Both the position numbers and the translations under genes were made by a program. The notes beneath the pieces are model-generated. The model did no database searches, was not told where the DNA came from, and saw only the letters and a program-made list of their open reading frames with translations. 10,582 nt of DNA from JBDTDV01 sp039922875 (lineage in GTDB: Bacteria > Actinomycetota > Actinomycetes > Actinomycetales > Microbacteriaceae): NCBI GenBank assembly GCA_039922875.1, contig JBDTDV010000012.1:1-10582 (forward strand), read 5' to 3'. Shown here piece after piece: positions 1-6,899 of this stretch (position 1 is its first letter; every line of letters starts with the position of its first letter).

Positions 1-1199
1 TGTCTTCCCAGGGCACGCAATCCGAAATACCCGACGGGCACCAGCAGGCAGGCAGCCATGACATTGATGGCCAGGAAGCCCCCGAAGGCCAGTACCGGTC
101 CGGCCAACGCGGCCAACGCAGCCGCGCCGACGTTCATCAGCGAATCGACGGCGCCTTGTAACGGAATCCGGATGTCACTGGTGACGGATTGGTTGAGCAG
201 CGTCGAACCACCGATGACGCAGGCCGACCAGCCGAGCCCGACCAGAAACAACGAAATGGTCAGCCGAATCATTTCGGAGTGCGCAGCGATCGAGTCGATG
301 GCGCCGAGGATGAAAGCCGCCACAAAGATAGCAACGCCGATGAAGACGACCGATCGGGCGCCGAGTTTGTCGGCCAGCCAACCGAAGAGCGGGCTGACGG
401 CGTACATGCCCATGATGTGCACGCTGATGATGACCCCGACGAATTCTAGAGTCATCCCGTCGTGGACCATGCTGACCGGGGTCATCACCATCACGGCCAC
501 CATCATCGTCTGAGCGGTGACGATGGCGATCACGGCGAACAGCGCATTGGCCTGATGCGAGGCTTGGCCAAGTGCCGCCATCGACCCGGTCGTGCGTGGC
601 TTGCCTTCCCTGCCTGCGGAGGGTGCGCCCATCCGCAGGGTCAGGGTAAACAGTGCGGCCAGGGCGAACGCGATGATCGAGAATATATACGGGCCGGATA
701 ACGGCTCGATCCCCAGCGCCGTGCCGAGACGGCTACCGGGATCGGTGAGGTTGGGGCCGGCAACCGAACCCACCGTGGTTGCCCACAGCACGATCGACAT
801 CGCCCTGGCTTGATTCTTGACGTCGACGAGCTCGGTGGCGGCATAACGCGACTGAAGGTTGGTTGCGGTGCCGGAGCCGAAGAGCATCATGCCCAAAAGC
901 AGCAACCAGAACTGTACGCTGGCGACCGCGAGCATGATCAGCACGGCGCCCGCCGCGCCTACGCTGAATCCGACGGTCAACGACCATCTGCGCCCGCGTT
1001 TTGCTGCCAACTGTGCAAGCGGCACCGACAGGATGCCGGCGCCCAGCACGACAGCGGTTTGAGCAAACCCCGCCGCGGCGGTCGAGCCGGCGATCTCCTC
1101 GGCCAGAAGACCGCCAACGGCCACGCCGGAGGCAATCCCGACGCCGCACATCACCTGTGCACCGATGAGGAGGGTTTGGTTCTTGAAAGCGATCTCCAT
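1..1199 (-). CDS. MFS transporter, 3' end cut by left window edge
   Basis: Reading the minus strand from the ATG at 1199 gives 399 codons with no stop before the window edge, so the gene is partial, though a typical MFS protein is only slightly longer. The product is very hydrophobic, with about 11-12 membrane segments. A basic loop (AKRGRRW, residues 66-72) follows the second segment, and GWLADKLGARS (residues 273-283) is its second-half counterpart. These are the classic MFS motif-A positions and separate the two six-helix halves. RYAATELVDVKNQARAMS (119-135) and GPNL (148-151) are typical of actinobacterial MFS exporters. The substrate cannot be told from sequence. A GTG directly before the ATG (1202) is an alternative start; the Shine-Dalgarno is weak (GGAACGG). 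It is divergent from arsC, and a TATAAA -10 candidate lies at 1275-1280. A role in metal or arsenic export is not shown by any residue I can see. Confidence 0.85.
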   Translation of the reverse strand, partial: MEIAFKNQTLLIGAQVMCGVGIASGVAVGGLLAEEIAGSTAAAGFAQTAVVLGAGILSVPLAQLAAKRGRRWSLTVGFSVGAAGAVLIMLAVASVQFWLLLLGMMLFGSGTATNLQSRYAATELVDVKNQARAMSIVLWATTVGSVAGPNLTDPGSRLGTALGIEPLSGPYIFSIIAFALAALFTLTLRMGAPSAGREGKPRTTGSMAALGQASHQANALFAVIAIVTAQTMMVAVMVMTPVSMVHDGMTLEFVGVIISVHIMGMYAVSPLFGWLADKLGARSVVFIGVAIFVAAFILGAIDSIAAHSEMIRLTISLFLVGLGWSACVIGGSTLLNQSVTSDIRIPLQGAVDSLMNVGAAALAALAGPVLAFGGFLAINVMAACLLVPVGYFGLRALGR

Positions 1200-1274
1200 C
1201 ACAAGCCGTTCCGTGCGTTGCGGTGATGTCCCCAGAAGTTAACCCTAACCCTCCGCATGCTGCGCTAGACCGAC

Positions 1275-1280
1275 TTTATA
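1275..1280 (-). promoter_or_regulatory. Candidate -10 box for the MFS gene
   Basis: On the minus strand this reads TATAAA, a 5/6 match to TATAAT, about 75 bp upstream of the MFS start. No convincing -35 hexamer sits 16-18 bp further upstream, so the call rests on the -10 alone. Confidence 0.35.
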
Positions 1281-1293
1281 GGCGAAGGCGGGG

Positions 1294-1299
1294 CATAAT
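1294..1299 (+). promoter_or_regulatory. Candidate -10 box for arsC
   Basis: CATAAT matches TATAAT at 5/6. Transcription would start near 1305-1307. That lies downstream of the GTG at 1303, so this codon is an unlikely start, while GTG 1315 or ATG 1333 remain possible. The -35 position (1271-1276, CGACTT) is poor. Confidence 0.35.
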
Positions 1300-1332
1300 C
1301 GCGTGAGGAAGAAAGTGAGTAAAAAGGAAGCT

Positions 1333-1761
1333 ATGCCAGGCCGTCCGGTTGTCCTATTCGTCTGCGTTCACAATGCGGGTCGCTCGCAGATGGCCGCCGG
1401 GTACCTGAACGCCCTCGCCGGCGCCGCGGTCGAAGTGCGCTCCGGCGGCTCCGAACCGGGTGACCAGATCAACCCGGTCGCCGTCCAGGCCATGGCTGAG
1501 GACGGTATCGACATCTCGCGGGCGATACCGCAGCTGATCACCACAGAGTCCGTCAGAGATTCCGACGTGGTGATCACCATGGGCTGCGGTGATGCCTGTC
1601 CGTTCTTTCCGGGCAAGCGCTATCAGGATTGGGAACTGACCGACCCGGCCGGCAAGAACCTCGATGACGTGCGCTTGATCCGCGACGAGATCAAGACCCG
1701 CGTCCAGGCGCTGCTGGCTGAGATCATCCCCGCACCGCCGACACCGGACGTCGCTGGATAA
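1333..1761 (+). CDS. arsC: Arsenate reductase, low-molecular-weight phosphatase fold (ArsC)
   Basis: This 142-residue cytoplasmic enzyme should reduce arsenate to arsenite. The N-terminal phosphatase P-loop CX5R-S is VCVHNAGRS, with nucleophile Cys11 and Arg17. Two further cysteines stand in MGCGDAC (Cys85 and Cys89), and the general-acid Asp-Pro pair is D104-P105 in DWELTDPAG. Length and motifs fit the actinobacterial branch, some members of which use mycothiol/mycoredoxin; the reductant here is inferred. ATG 1333 is chosen because the P-loop then starts at the family's usual distance and AAGGA lies at 1324-1328. GTG 1315, with GAGGA ending at 1309, is a real alternative adding six residues. 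No arsR or arsB-type gene is visible next to it. It is divergent from an MFS gene, and its last 38 bp overlap the 3' end of convergent copB. A phosphatase or non-arsenic role cannot be excluded. Confidence 0.88.
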   Translation: MPGRPVVLFVCVHNAGRSQMAAGYLNALAGAAVEVRSGGSEPGDQINPVAVQAMAEDGIDISRAIPQLITTESVRDSDVVITMGCGDACPFFPGKRYQDWELTDPAGKNLDDVRLIRDEIKTRVQALLAEIIPAPPTPDVAG

Positions 1762-3856
1762 GTTCACCGGCGCCCGGTCGGAGATCCAGTCTCCGCAGCA
1801 GCTGCGCGTTCAGCGCGACGACGATCGTCGAGGCGGACATCAGCATGGCCCCGACTGCCATCGGGAGGATGAAGCCGATCGGCGCAAGTACTCCGGCGGC
1901 CAACGGGACCGCGATGAGGTTGTATCCGGCGGCCCACCACAGATTCTGTTTCATCTTGCGGAAGCTGGCCCTGGACAGTTCGATCACCGAAAGGACCGAG
2001 CGCGGGTCGTCGCTTGCCAGGATGACGCCGGCGGATGCGATGGCCACATCCGTTCCGGCCCCGATCGCCAGGCCCACGTCGGCCTGCGCGAGGGCGGGTG
2101 CGTCGTTTACGCCGTCACCCACCATCGCCACGCTGCGACCCTCACCCTGAAGCTGGACGACTTTTGCCGCCTTGTCCTCCGGGCGGACGCCGGAAAAGAC
2201 CCGGTCGATGCCAAGCTGCGCGGCAACGGACTGGGCCACAGCGTCGGCATCCCCGGTGATCATGACGACCTGGATGCCCAACGCGTGCAGCGCATCGATC
2301 GCCTGCCGGGATTCCCCGCGGACCTCATCGCTGAGCCGCAATGCGCCGATCACCTGGCCCGCGGCGAGCACGTGCAGGATTATGGCGCCCTCGTCTGCCC
2401 ACGCTCCGGTGCCGCTCAACGCTTCCACACCGTGGCGCGTTAGGAGGTATGGGCCACCGACGCTGATCTGCTGCCCGTCGACGGTTCCGACCACCCCAAC
2501 GGCCGGTGAGGACTGGAAGTCGGAGGCACTGGGCACCGTAAGCTCCCGGGAGCGTGCCGCGGCCAGGATCGCTTTGGCAAGAGGGTGCTCGCTGTCGCCT
2601 TCCGCCGCGGCGGCCAGGGCAAGCACCTCATCCTCGGTGTGACCGTCGACGGCCTTGACAGCCGACACGGTCGGTTCGCCCTTGGTCAGCGTCCCGGTTT
2701 TGTCGAACAGCACCGTGTCGACGGTGCGCATGCTCTCCAACGCCAGGCGGTCCTTGATCAGGACACCACCCTTCGCCGCGCGTTCGGTGGCGATCGAGAC
2801 AACCAACGGGATGGCCAGTCCCAGCGCGTGCGGGCAGGCGATGACCAGCACGGTGATCGTGCGGATCACCGCATCATCCGGCGTGCCAAGTAGCGTCCAG
2901 ATCAGGGCAGTCAGCACGCCCGATCCCAACGCAAACCAGAACAACCATCCGGCCGCCGTGTCGGCGATGCGTTGCGCGTGTGAGGACGAGGCCTGGGCCT
3001 CGGCAACCATTCGTCGGATTCCGGCCAGGGCGGTATCCTCACCCACGGCACTGACCCGCACCCGGATTCCCGAATCCGTGGCGACCGTTCCGGCAACCAC
3101 TCGATCACCAGGGCCGCGGCTCACCGGCCTGGATTCTCCGGTGATCATCGACTCGTCCACATCCGCGATACCTTCGGTGACGGTGCCGTCCGCGGGGACC
3201 CGGCCGCCCGGCCGAACCACGAGGAGGTCGCCGACCTGCAGATCAGCTGGAGAGACCACGAGAATCTGATCCCCGTCGATTCGTTCGGCCTCGTCCGGGA
3301 TCAGCTCGGCTAGGGATTCCAGGGCGGAGGAGGTCTGGGCCAGTGAGCGCATCTCAAGCCAGTGCCCAAGCAGCATGATCACGATCAGGAGTGCAAGCTC
3401 CCACCAGAAGTCCAGCTGGTGGTCGAGGACGCCCAGGCTGGCACCCCAGGATGCGACGAAGGCGACGGTGATCGCCAGCCCGATCAGCAGCATCATGCCG
3501 GGCTTTCGGGCTTTCAACTCGCTGACGGCGCCGACCAGGAAGGGGCGGCCGCCCCAGACATACATCACGGTACCCAAAAGCGGAGGGATCCACGCTAGCG
3601 CGACGATGTCTGGCAGCGTGTAGCCGAGAATCATCGCGAACATGTCGTTCAAGCCCACGACCGGGATCGCGGTGACCAACATGATCCAAAACAGCCTGCG
3701 GAACTGGCCGACATGGTCGGAATGGTCGGAATGGCCAGAGTGCCCGGCATGGTCGGCGTGGGCCTCATGCTCCGGATGCAGCGAGGCATCCGCATCAGGC
3801 ATCCGGCTGCGTGGCTGTTGCTGCTGGGCGTCTTGCTGAATGTGTGGCTCGCTCAT
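1724..3856 (-). CDS. copB: Copper/silver-exporting P1B-3-type ATPase (CopB)
   Basis: This 710-residue inner-membrane ATPase exports copper or silver ions. Residues 27-48 carry eight histidines at exact three-residue spacing, in place of the HMA domain found in CopA. About eight membrane helices follow. The metal-site motif in helix 6 is C341-P342-H343, the CPH signature of the P1B-3 (CopB) class. The ATPase motifs are present: TGES at 239-242, phosphorylated Asp in DKTGTLT at D385, H424-P425 in SEHP, and GDGVND at 580-585. The last helix has MSASTIVVALNAQLLRR, usual for CopB. The protein looks complete. No clear Shine-Dalgarno precedes ATG 3856, and the predicted transcription start falls on or beside that ATG, so a leaderless message is likely. 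M19 is an alternative start. A CsoR-type operator overlaps its promoter. Ion choice (Cu(II), Cu(I) or Ag(I)) is not decidable from sequence. Confidence 0.95.
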   Translation of the reverse strand: MSEPHIQQDAQQQQPRSRMPDADASLHPEHEAHADHAGHSGHSDHSDHVGQFRRLFWIMLVTAIPVVGLNDMFAMILGYTLPDIVALAWIPPLLGTVMYVWGGRPFLVGAVSELKARKPGMMLLIGLAITVAFVASWGASLGVLDHQLDFWWELALLIVIMLLGHWLEMRSLAQTSSALESLAELIPDEAERIDGDQILVVSPADLQVGDLLVVRPGGRVPADGTVTEGIADVDESMITGESRPVSRGPGDRVVAGTVATDSGIRVRVSAVGEDTALAGIRRMVAEAQASSSHAQRIADTAAGWLFWFALGSGVLTALIWTLLGTPDDAVIRTITVLVIACPHALGLAIPLVVSIATERAAKGGVLIKDRLALESMRTVDTVLFDKTGTLTKGEPTVSAVKAVDGHTEDEVLALAAAAEGDSEHPLAKAILAAARSRELTVPSASDFQSSPAVGVVGTVDGQQISVGGPYLLTRHGVEALSGTGAWADEGAIILHVLAAGQVIGALRLSDEVRGESRQAIDALHALGIQVVMITGDADAVAQSVAAQLGIDRVFSGVRPEDKAAKVVQLQGEGRSVAMVGDGVNDAPALAQADVGLAIGAGTDVAIASAGVILASDDPRSVLSVIELSRASFRKMKQNLWWAAGYNLIAVPLAAGVLAPIGFILPMAVGAMLMSASTIVVALNAQLLRRLDLRPGAGELIQRRPVSAVRG

Positions 3857-3862
3857 GCCGAC

Positions 3863-3891
3863 ACAATATACCCATTAGGGGTATATGACAA
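3863..3891 (-). promoter_or_regulatory. copB promoter with 17-bp spacing
   Basis: On the minus strand the -35 is TTGTCA (plus 3886-3891, 5/6 to TTGACA) and the -10 is TATTGT (plus 3863-3868, 4/6). They are separated by exactly 17 bp. The expected start of transcription is at about 3856-3857, which is the first base of the copB ATG or one base before it. This agrees with the missing Shine-Dalgarno. Confidence 0.6.
3866..3886. promoter_or_regulatory. CsoR operator 1, inside the copB promoter
   Basis: This is a perfect 8-bp inverted repeat, ATATACCC and GGGTATAT, around a 5-bp centre (ATTAG). It contains TACCC-N5-GGGTA, the geometry of the known Bacillus subtilis CsoR/copZA operator. It fills the spacer between the copB -35 and -10, so a bound repressor would block RNA polymerase. 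The cognate regulator is encoded 76 bp away. Confidence 0.75.
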
Positions 3892-3894
3892 TGT

Positions 3895-3923
3895 TTGCAT
3901 CGGATACCGCTCCGGAGTATGTT
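3895..3923 (+). promoter_or_regulatory. Candidate csoR-copZ-copA promoter
   Basis: TTGCAT at 3895-3900 (3/6) and TATGTT at 3918-3923 (4/6) are separated by exactly 17 bp. The spacer contains the 8-bp palindrome CTCCGGAG (3910-3917). Transcription would start near 3930, at the edge of operator 2. The hexamers are weak, so this is a moderate call. Confidence 0.45.
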
Positions 3924-3929
3924 TATTGG

Positions 3930-3944
3930 TACCCCCCACGGGTA
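3930..3944. promoter_or_regulatory. CsoR operator 2, upstream of csoR
   Basis: TACCC at 3930-3934 and GGGTA at 3940-3944 flank a 5-bp centre (CCCAC), the same core geometry as the operator at 3866-3886. The arms are perfect only over five bases. It begins at the predicted csoR transcription start and ends 6 bp before the GAGGAG ribosome binding site (3951-3956), consistent with autorepression. Confidence 0.65.
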
Positions 3945-3961
3945 ACTTATGAGGAGTTTTC

Positions 3962-4243
3962 ATGCCGGGTTATATGGAAGATAAGAGCGAACTGTTGAAG
4001 CGACTGCGACGTGCGGAGGGCCAAGTTCGGGGCCTGCAACGGATGGTCGAGGAAGATGCGTACTGCATCGACATCCTCACCCAGGTTTCTGCCGCCACTA
4101 AAGCGCTGGAAACCGTGGCGCTGCTGCTGCTGGATGACCACCTGGGACACTGCGTCGCCGAGGCCGTCCGCGAAGGAGGCGCGGTGGCCGACGATAAGAT
4201 CAGCGAAGCGTCCGCGGCCATCGCCCGATTGGTCCGATCGTGA
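3962..4243 (+). CDS. csoR: Copper-sensing transcriptional repressor CsoR
   Basis: This 93-residue all-helical DUF156-family repressor binds operator DNA as an oligomer and is released by Cu(I). The Cu(I) ligand triad is present: C35, H60 and C64 (AYC, and DHLGHC), matching Cys-His-Cys of the Mycobacterium tuberculosis protein. The triad, rather than the patterns seen in the nickel sensor RcnR, the formaldehyde sensor FrmR or the persulfide sensor CstR, supports copper sensing. The basic N-terminal helix LLKRLRRAEGQVRGLQRM (11-28) is the family hallmark for DNA binding. The start is secured by GAGGAG at 3951-3956, five bases before ATG 3962. The stop TGA overlaps the copZ GTG start as GTGA. 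Two matching operators stand upstream, one for its own operon and one for copB. Confidence 0.95.
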   Translation: MPGYMEDKSELLKRLRRAEGQVRGLQRMVEEDAYCIDILTQVSAATKALETVALLLLDDHLGHCVAEAVREGGAVADDKISEASAAIARLVRS

Positions 4244-4509
4244 CGGCGGGCGCAAATGGTGCGGTGCACAGTGCGGTGTCCTCGGCCGACCTGGTCACCA
4301 CTGAGCTCGCTGTCCAGGGCATGACCTGCGGCCACTGCGTTGCCAGCGTCACCGAAGAGCTCAGCGCCCTGGACGGCGTGGAATCCGTTGACGTGCACTT
4401 GAACGCCGGCGGCGTCTCGCAGGTCTGCGTGACCAGCGCGTCCGAACTGGACCCGGCTGCCATCCGCGCCGCCGTCGATGAGGCCGGATACTCCCTGGTT
4501 GAGGCATGA
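4240..4509 (+). CDS. copZ: Copper chaperone CopZ (HMA domain)
   Basis: This small cytosolic protein of 89 residues is a single HMA ferredoxin-like domain that carries Cu(I) to the CopA ATPase. The metal site GMTCGHC is at residues 27-33, with ligands C30 and C33, and the domain ends at the usual AGYSLVEA. The GTG at 4240 overlaps the csoR stop by four bases, so its translation is probably coupled to csoR; I see no Shine-Dalgarno there. This start leaves an 18-residue tail before the domain, longer than usual. In-frame GTG codons at 4264 and 4276 are therefore alternatives. The copA start follows the stop codon by one base. Confidence 0.92.
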   Translation: MTAGANGAVHSAVSSADLVTTELAVQGMTCGHCVASVTEELSALDGVESVDVHLNAGGVSQVCVTSASELDPAAIRAAVDEAGYSLVEA

Positions 4510-4510
4510 C

Positions 4511-6808
4511 GTGTCGGTGACTGAAGTAGAACTCGATATCGGTGGTATGACCTGCGCGTCGTGCGCCAACCGTGTCGAACGCAAGCTCAACCGGATGCCT
4601 GGCGTGACGGCCAGCGTGAACTACGCCACGGAGAAGGCCACCGCGCAGATCCCGGAGGGGATGGCCGCAGACGATCTGATCGCGACGGTGGAAGCCACCG
4701 GCTACACGGCACAGCTGCCGGCACCGGCGCGGCTCGAGACCGACGAGGGCCATCCGCACGCGTCTGAGGATGAAACTTCCCGGTTGCGCTTTCGGGTGAT
4801 CGTGTCGGCGGCGCTGGCTTTGCCGGTGGTGGTGTTGTCGATGGTCCCCGCGTGGCAGTTCACCAACTGGCAGTGGCTAGCCTTGACCCTGGCCGCGCCG
4901 GTGACGGTGTGGGGTGCGTGGCCGTTCCACCGCGCCGCCTGGGTCAACGCGCGGCACGGCGCTGCGACCATGGACACCCTCGTCAGCGTCGGAGTCTTGG
5001 CTGCCTTCACGTGGTCGCTGTATGCGCTGTTCTTCGGCTCGGCCGGAATGCCGGGCATGCATATGACCTTCACCTTCATCTCCGCACCCGGAGACGGTTC
5101 CGGGCATATCTATCTTGAAGTCGCGGCGGCCGTGACGGTGTTCATCCTGTTCGGTCGTTACATCGAGGCACGGGCTAAGAAGCAGTCGGGTGCAGCTCTG
5201 CGGGCGCTTCTTGAGCTCGGCGCCAAGGATGCGACCATCCTGCGTGCCGGGGTGGAAAGCCGAGTTCCGGTCGGCTCCCTGATTCCCGGCGACATGTTCG
5301 TGGTGCGTCCGGGGGAGAAGATCGCGACCGACGGTTTGGTGGGCGAGGGGACATCCGCGGTGGATAGGAGCATGCTCACCGGCGAATCGATACCCGTGGA
5401 GGTCGGCCCCGGCTCTCGGGTCGTCGGCTCGACGGTCAACGTCGGCGGGCGTCTCGTCGTCGAAGTCACCCGGGTCGGCGCGGATACCGAATTGGCACGC
5501 CTGGGTCGTCTGGTCGAGGAGGCGCAGACCGGCAAGGCCCAGGTGCAGCGCCTGGCCGATCGGGTATCGGCGATCTTCGTCCCGGTGGTGATCGGCTTGG
5601 CGATTCTGACCTTTATCGGCTGGCTCGTCATCGGCGCCGCAATGGACATCGCGTTCACCGCGGCCGTTGCCACCCTGATCATTGCCTGCCCCTGCGCGCT
5701 GGGACTCGCGACGCCCACCGCACTGCTGGTGGGCACCGGGCGCGGGTCCCAACTGGGCATTTTGATCCGGGGCCCACAGGTGCTGGAATCGACCAGGCGG
5801 GTAGACACCATCGTTTTGGACAAGACCGGAACGATAACCACCGGGCGGATGGGCCTGCTGACCGTGACCCCGACCGCCGGTGAGAGCCGGGCAGAAGTCT
5901 TGCGCTTCGCGGCTGCCGCGGAGTACGGATCGGAACACCCCATCAGCCGAGCGATCGTGAACGCCGCAGATACGCAATTGTTGGATCTGCGGGGCGCGGA
6001 ATCCTTCGCAGCGGTGCAAGGGCAGGGTGTGACCGCGACCGTCGACGGCTACGCGGTGATGGTCGGTCGCGCAGACTGGATCGAACATGAGTGGGCGCTG
6101 GCGCTGCCGGCCGAGATGACCCGAGCACTCGCCTCAGCAGAATCGGATGCCGCCACCGTCGTCGTGGTCGCCTGGGATGGGTCGGTCCGCGGAATCATCG
6201 CGGTCGGCGACACGGTCAAGCAAAGCAGCGCGGAGGCGATCGTGCGGTTCCGGCGCCTGGGGTTGACCCCGGTTCTCCTCACCGGCGACAACGCGGGTGC
6301 GGCGGCTGCCGTGGCCGCCCGGGTAGGAATCACCGACGTGCGGGCCGGGGTCACCCCAGCGGGCAAATTGGCTGCGATCCGTGAACTGCAGGCCCGCGGC
6401 AGCGTTGTGGCGATGGTGGGGGACGGGGTGAACGATGCCGCTGCGCTGGCCGCGGCAGATCTCGGTATCGCGATGGGTGCGGGCACGGATGCGGCGATCG
6501 CGGCCAGCGACCTCACCGTCGTCAGCGGCGACCTGCTCGTCGTCGGAGACGCGATCCGGCTCTCCCGCAGCACGCTACGCACCATCAAAGGCAACCTGTT
6601 CTGGGCGTTCGCGTACAACACGGCCGCCATTCCCATCGCGATGCTCGGCCTGTTGAATCCGCTGGTCGCCGGGGCGGCTATGGCGTTCTCGTCCGTGTTC
6701 GTGGTCACCAACAGTCTTCGGTTACGTCGGTTCCGCGCGGAGCCGGCGACTGGGCTGGTGAGTGAGCCGGTGAGTGAGCCGGTGCCAGTGCGCGCTGCCG
6801 CTGACTAA
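4511..6808 (+). CDS. copA: Copper-exporting P1B-1-type ATPase (CopA)
   Basis: This inner-membrane Cu(I) efflux ATPase has 765 residues. One N-terminal HMA domain carries GMTCASC (C15 and C18). Eight membrane helices are expected, with C393-P394-C395 in helix 6, the P1B-1 signature. Other motifs are TGES at 290-293, phosphorylated D437 in DKTGTIT, H476-P477 in SEHP, and GDGVND at 637-642. A YN pair in helix 7 and an M-x-x-SS pattern in helix 8 complete the copper site. A methionine/histidine-rich stretch (GMPGMHM, near residues 178-186) lies in an outer loop and may help release copper. GDGVND is followed by A rather than P, a variant I recall in actinobacterial homologues. GTG 4511 is preferred because GAGG at 4501-4504 stands six bases upstream; an upstream ATG at 4478 would run inside copZ. 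The C-terminal tail has a duplicated VSEP. It is the last recognised gene of the csoR-copZ-copA operon. Confidence 0.96.
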   Translation: MSVTEVELDIGGMTCASCANRVERKLNRMPGVTASVNYATEKATAQIPEGMAADDLIATVEATGYTAQLPAPARLETDEGHPHASEDETSRLRFRVIVSAALALPVVVLSMVPAWQFTNWQWLALTLAAPVTVWGAWPFHRAAWVNARHGAATMDTLVSVGVLAAFTWSLYALFFGSAGMPGMHMTFTFISAPGDGSGHIYLEVAAAVTVFILFGRYIEARAKKQSGAALRALLELGAKDATILRAGVESRVPVGSLIPGDMFVVRPGEKIATDGLVGEGTSAVDRSMLTGESIPVEVGPGSRVVGSTVNVGGRLVVEVTRVGADTELARLGRLVEEAQTGKAQVQRLADRVSAIFVPVVIGLAILTFIGWLVIGAAMDIAFTAAVATLIIACPCALGLATPTALLVGTGRGSQLGILIRGPQVLESTRRVDTIVLDKTGTITTGRMGLLTVTPTAGESRAEVLRFAAAAEYGSEHPISRAIVNAADTQLLDLRGAESFAAVQGQGVTATVDGYAVMVGRADWIEHEWALALPAEMTRALASAESDAATVVVVAWDGSVRGIIAVGDTVKQSSAEAIVRFRRLGLTPVLLTGDNAGAAAAVAARVGITDVRAGVTPAGKLAAIRELQARGSVVAMVGDGVNDAAALAAADLGIAMGAGTDAAIAASDLTVVSGDLLVVGDAIRLSRSTLRTIKGNLFWAFAYNTAAIPIAMLGLLNPLVAGAAMAFSSVFVVTNSLRLRRFRAEPATGLVSEPVSEPVPVRAAAD
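6758..6781. repeat. 12-bp tandem duplication in the copA 3' end
   Basis: The 12-bp unit GTGAGTGAGCCG occurs twice in a row and in frame, coding VSEP-VSEP in the hydrophilic tail after the last CopA membrane helix. Confidence 0.9.
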
Positions 6809-6834
6809 TGCCGGCAATGAAGGACTAATGCCGG
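6803..6834. repeat. Direct repeat spanning the copA stop codon
   Basis: GACTAATGCCGG occurs at 6803-6814 and again at 6823-6834, 20 bp apart. The first copy contains the copA stop. Both contain TAATG, an overlapping stop-start. The first ATG opens only a 6-codon frame (6808-6828). The second opens a 30-codon frame (6828-6920) that I do not recognise and do not call as a gene. Nothing else is clear in the 146-bp gap to the chorismate mutase, apart from a hairpin at 6900-6918. Confidence 0.85.
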
Positions 6835-6899
6835 TGAAGAAGATCGCGGAGGTGGCGGGATTCATTCCAGCTGCCGTGACCGACTCGTTCGGCGCGTGT

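Noticed and set aside
58..513. Plus-strand open frame of 151 codons opposite the MFS gene
   Set aside because: It is antisense to the MFS frame, which has proper membrane-protein composition and motifs. The plus-strand product is low-complexity and matches nothing known.
1241..1254. TTAACCCTAACCCT, telomere-like repeat
   Set aside because: It has only two 6-bp units in a bacterial intergenic region, too short to be more than chance.
4478..4510. ATG 4478 as the copA start
   Set aside because: It lies inside the copZ coding region and adds 11 residues with no HMA similarity. GTG 4511 has GAGG six bases upstream and directly follows the copZ stop.
4877..6088. Minus-strand open frame of 403 codons opposite copA
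   Set aside because: It is a high-GC shadow of copA. The translation is rich in Arg, Gly, His and Gln, without domains, and the opposite strand holds all the P-type ATPase motifs.
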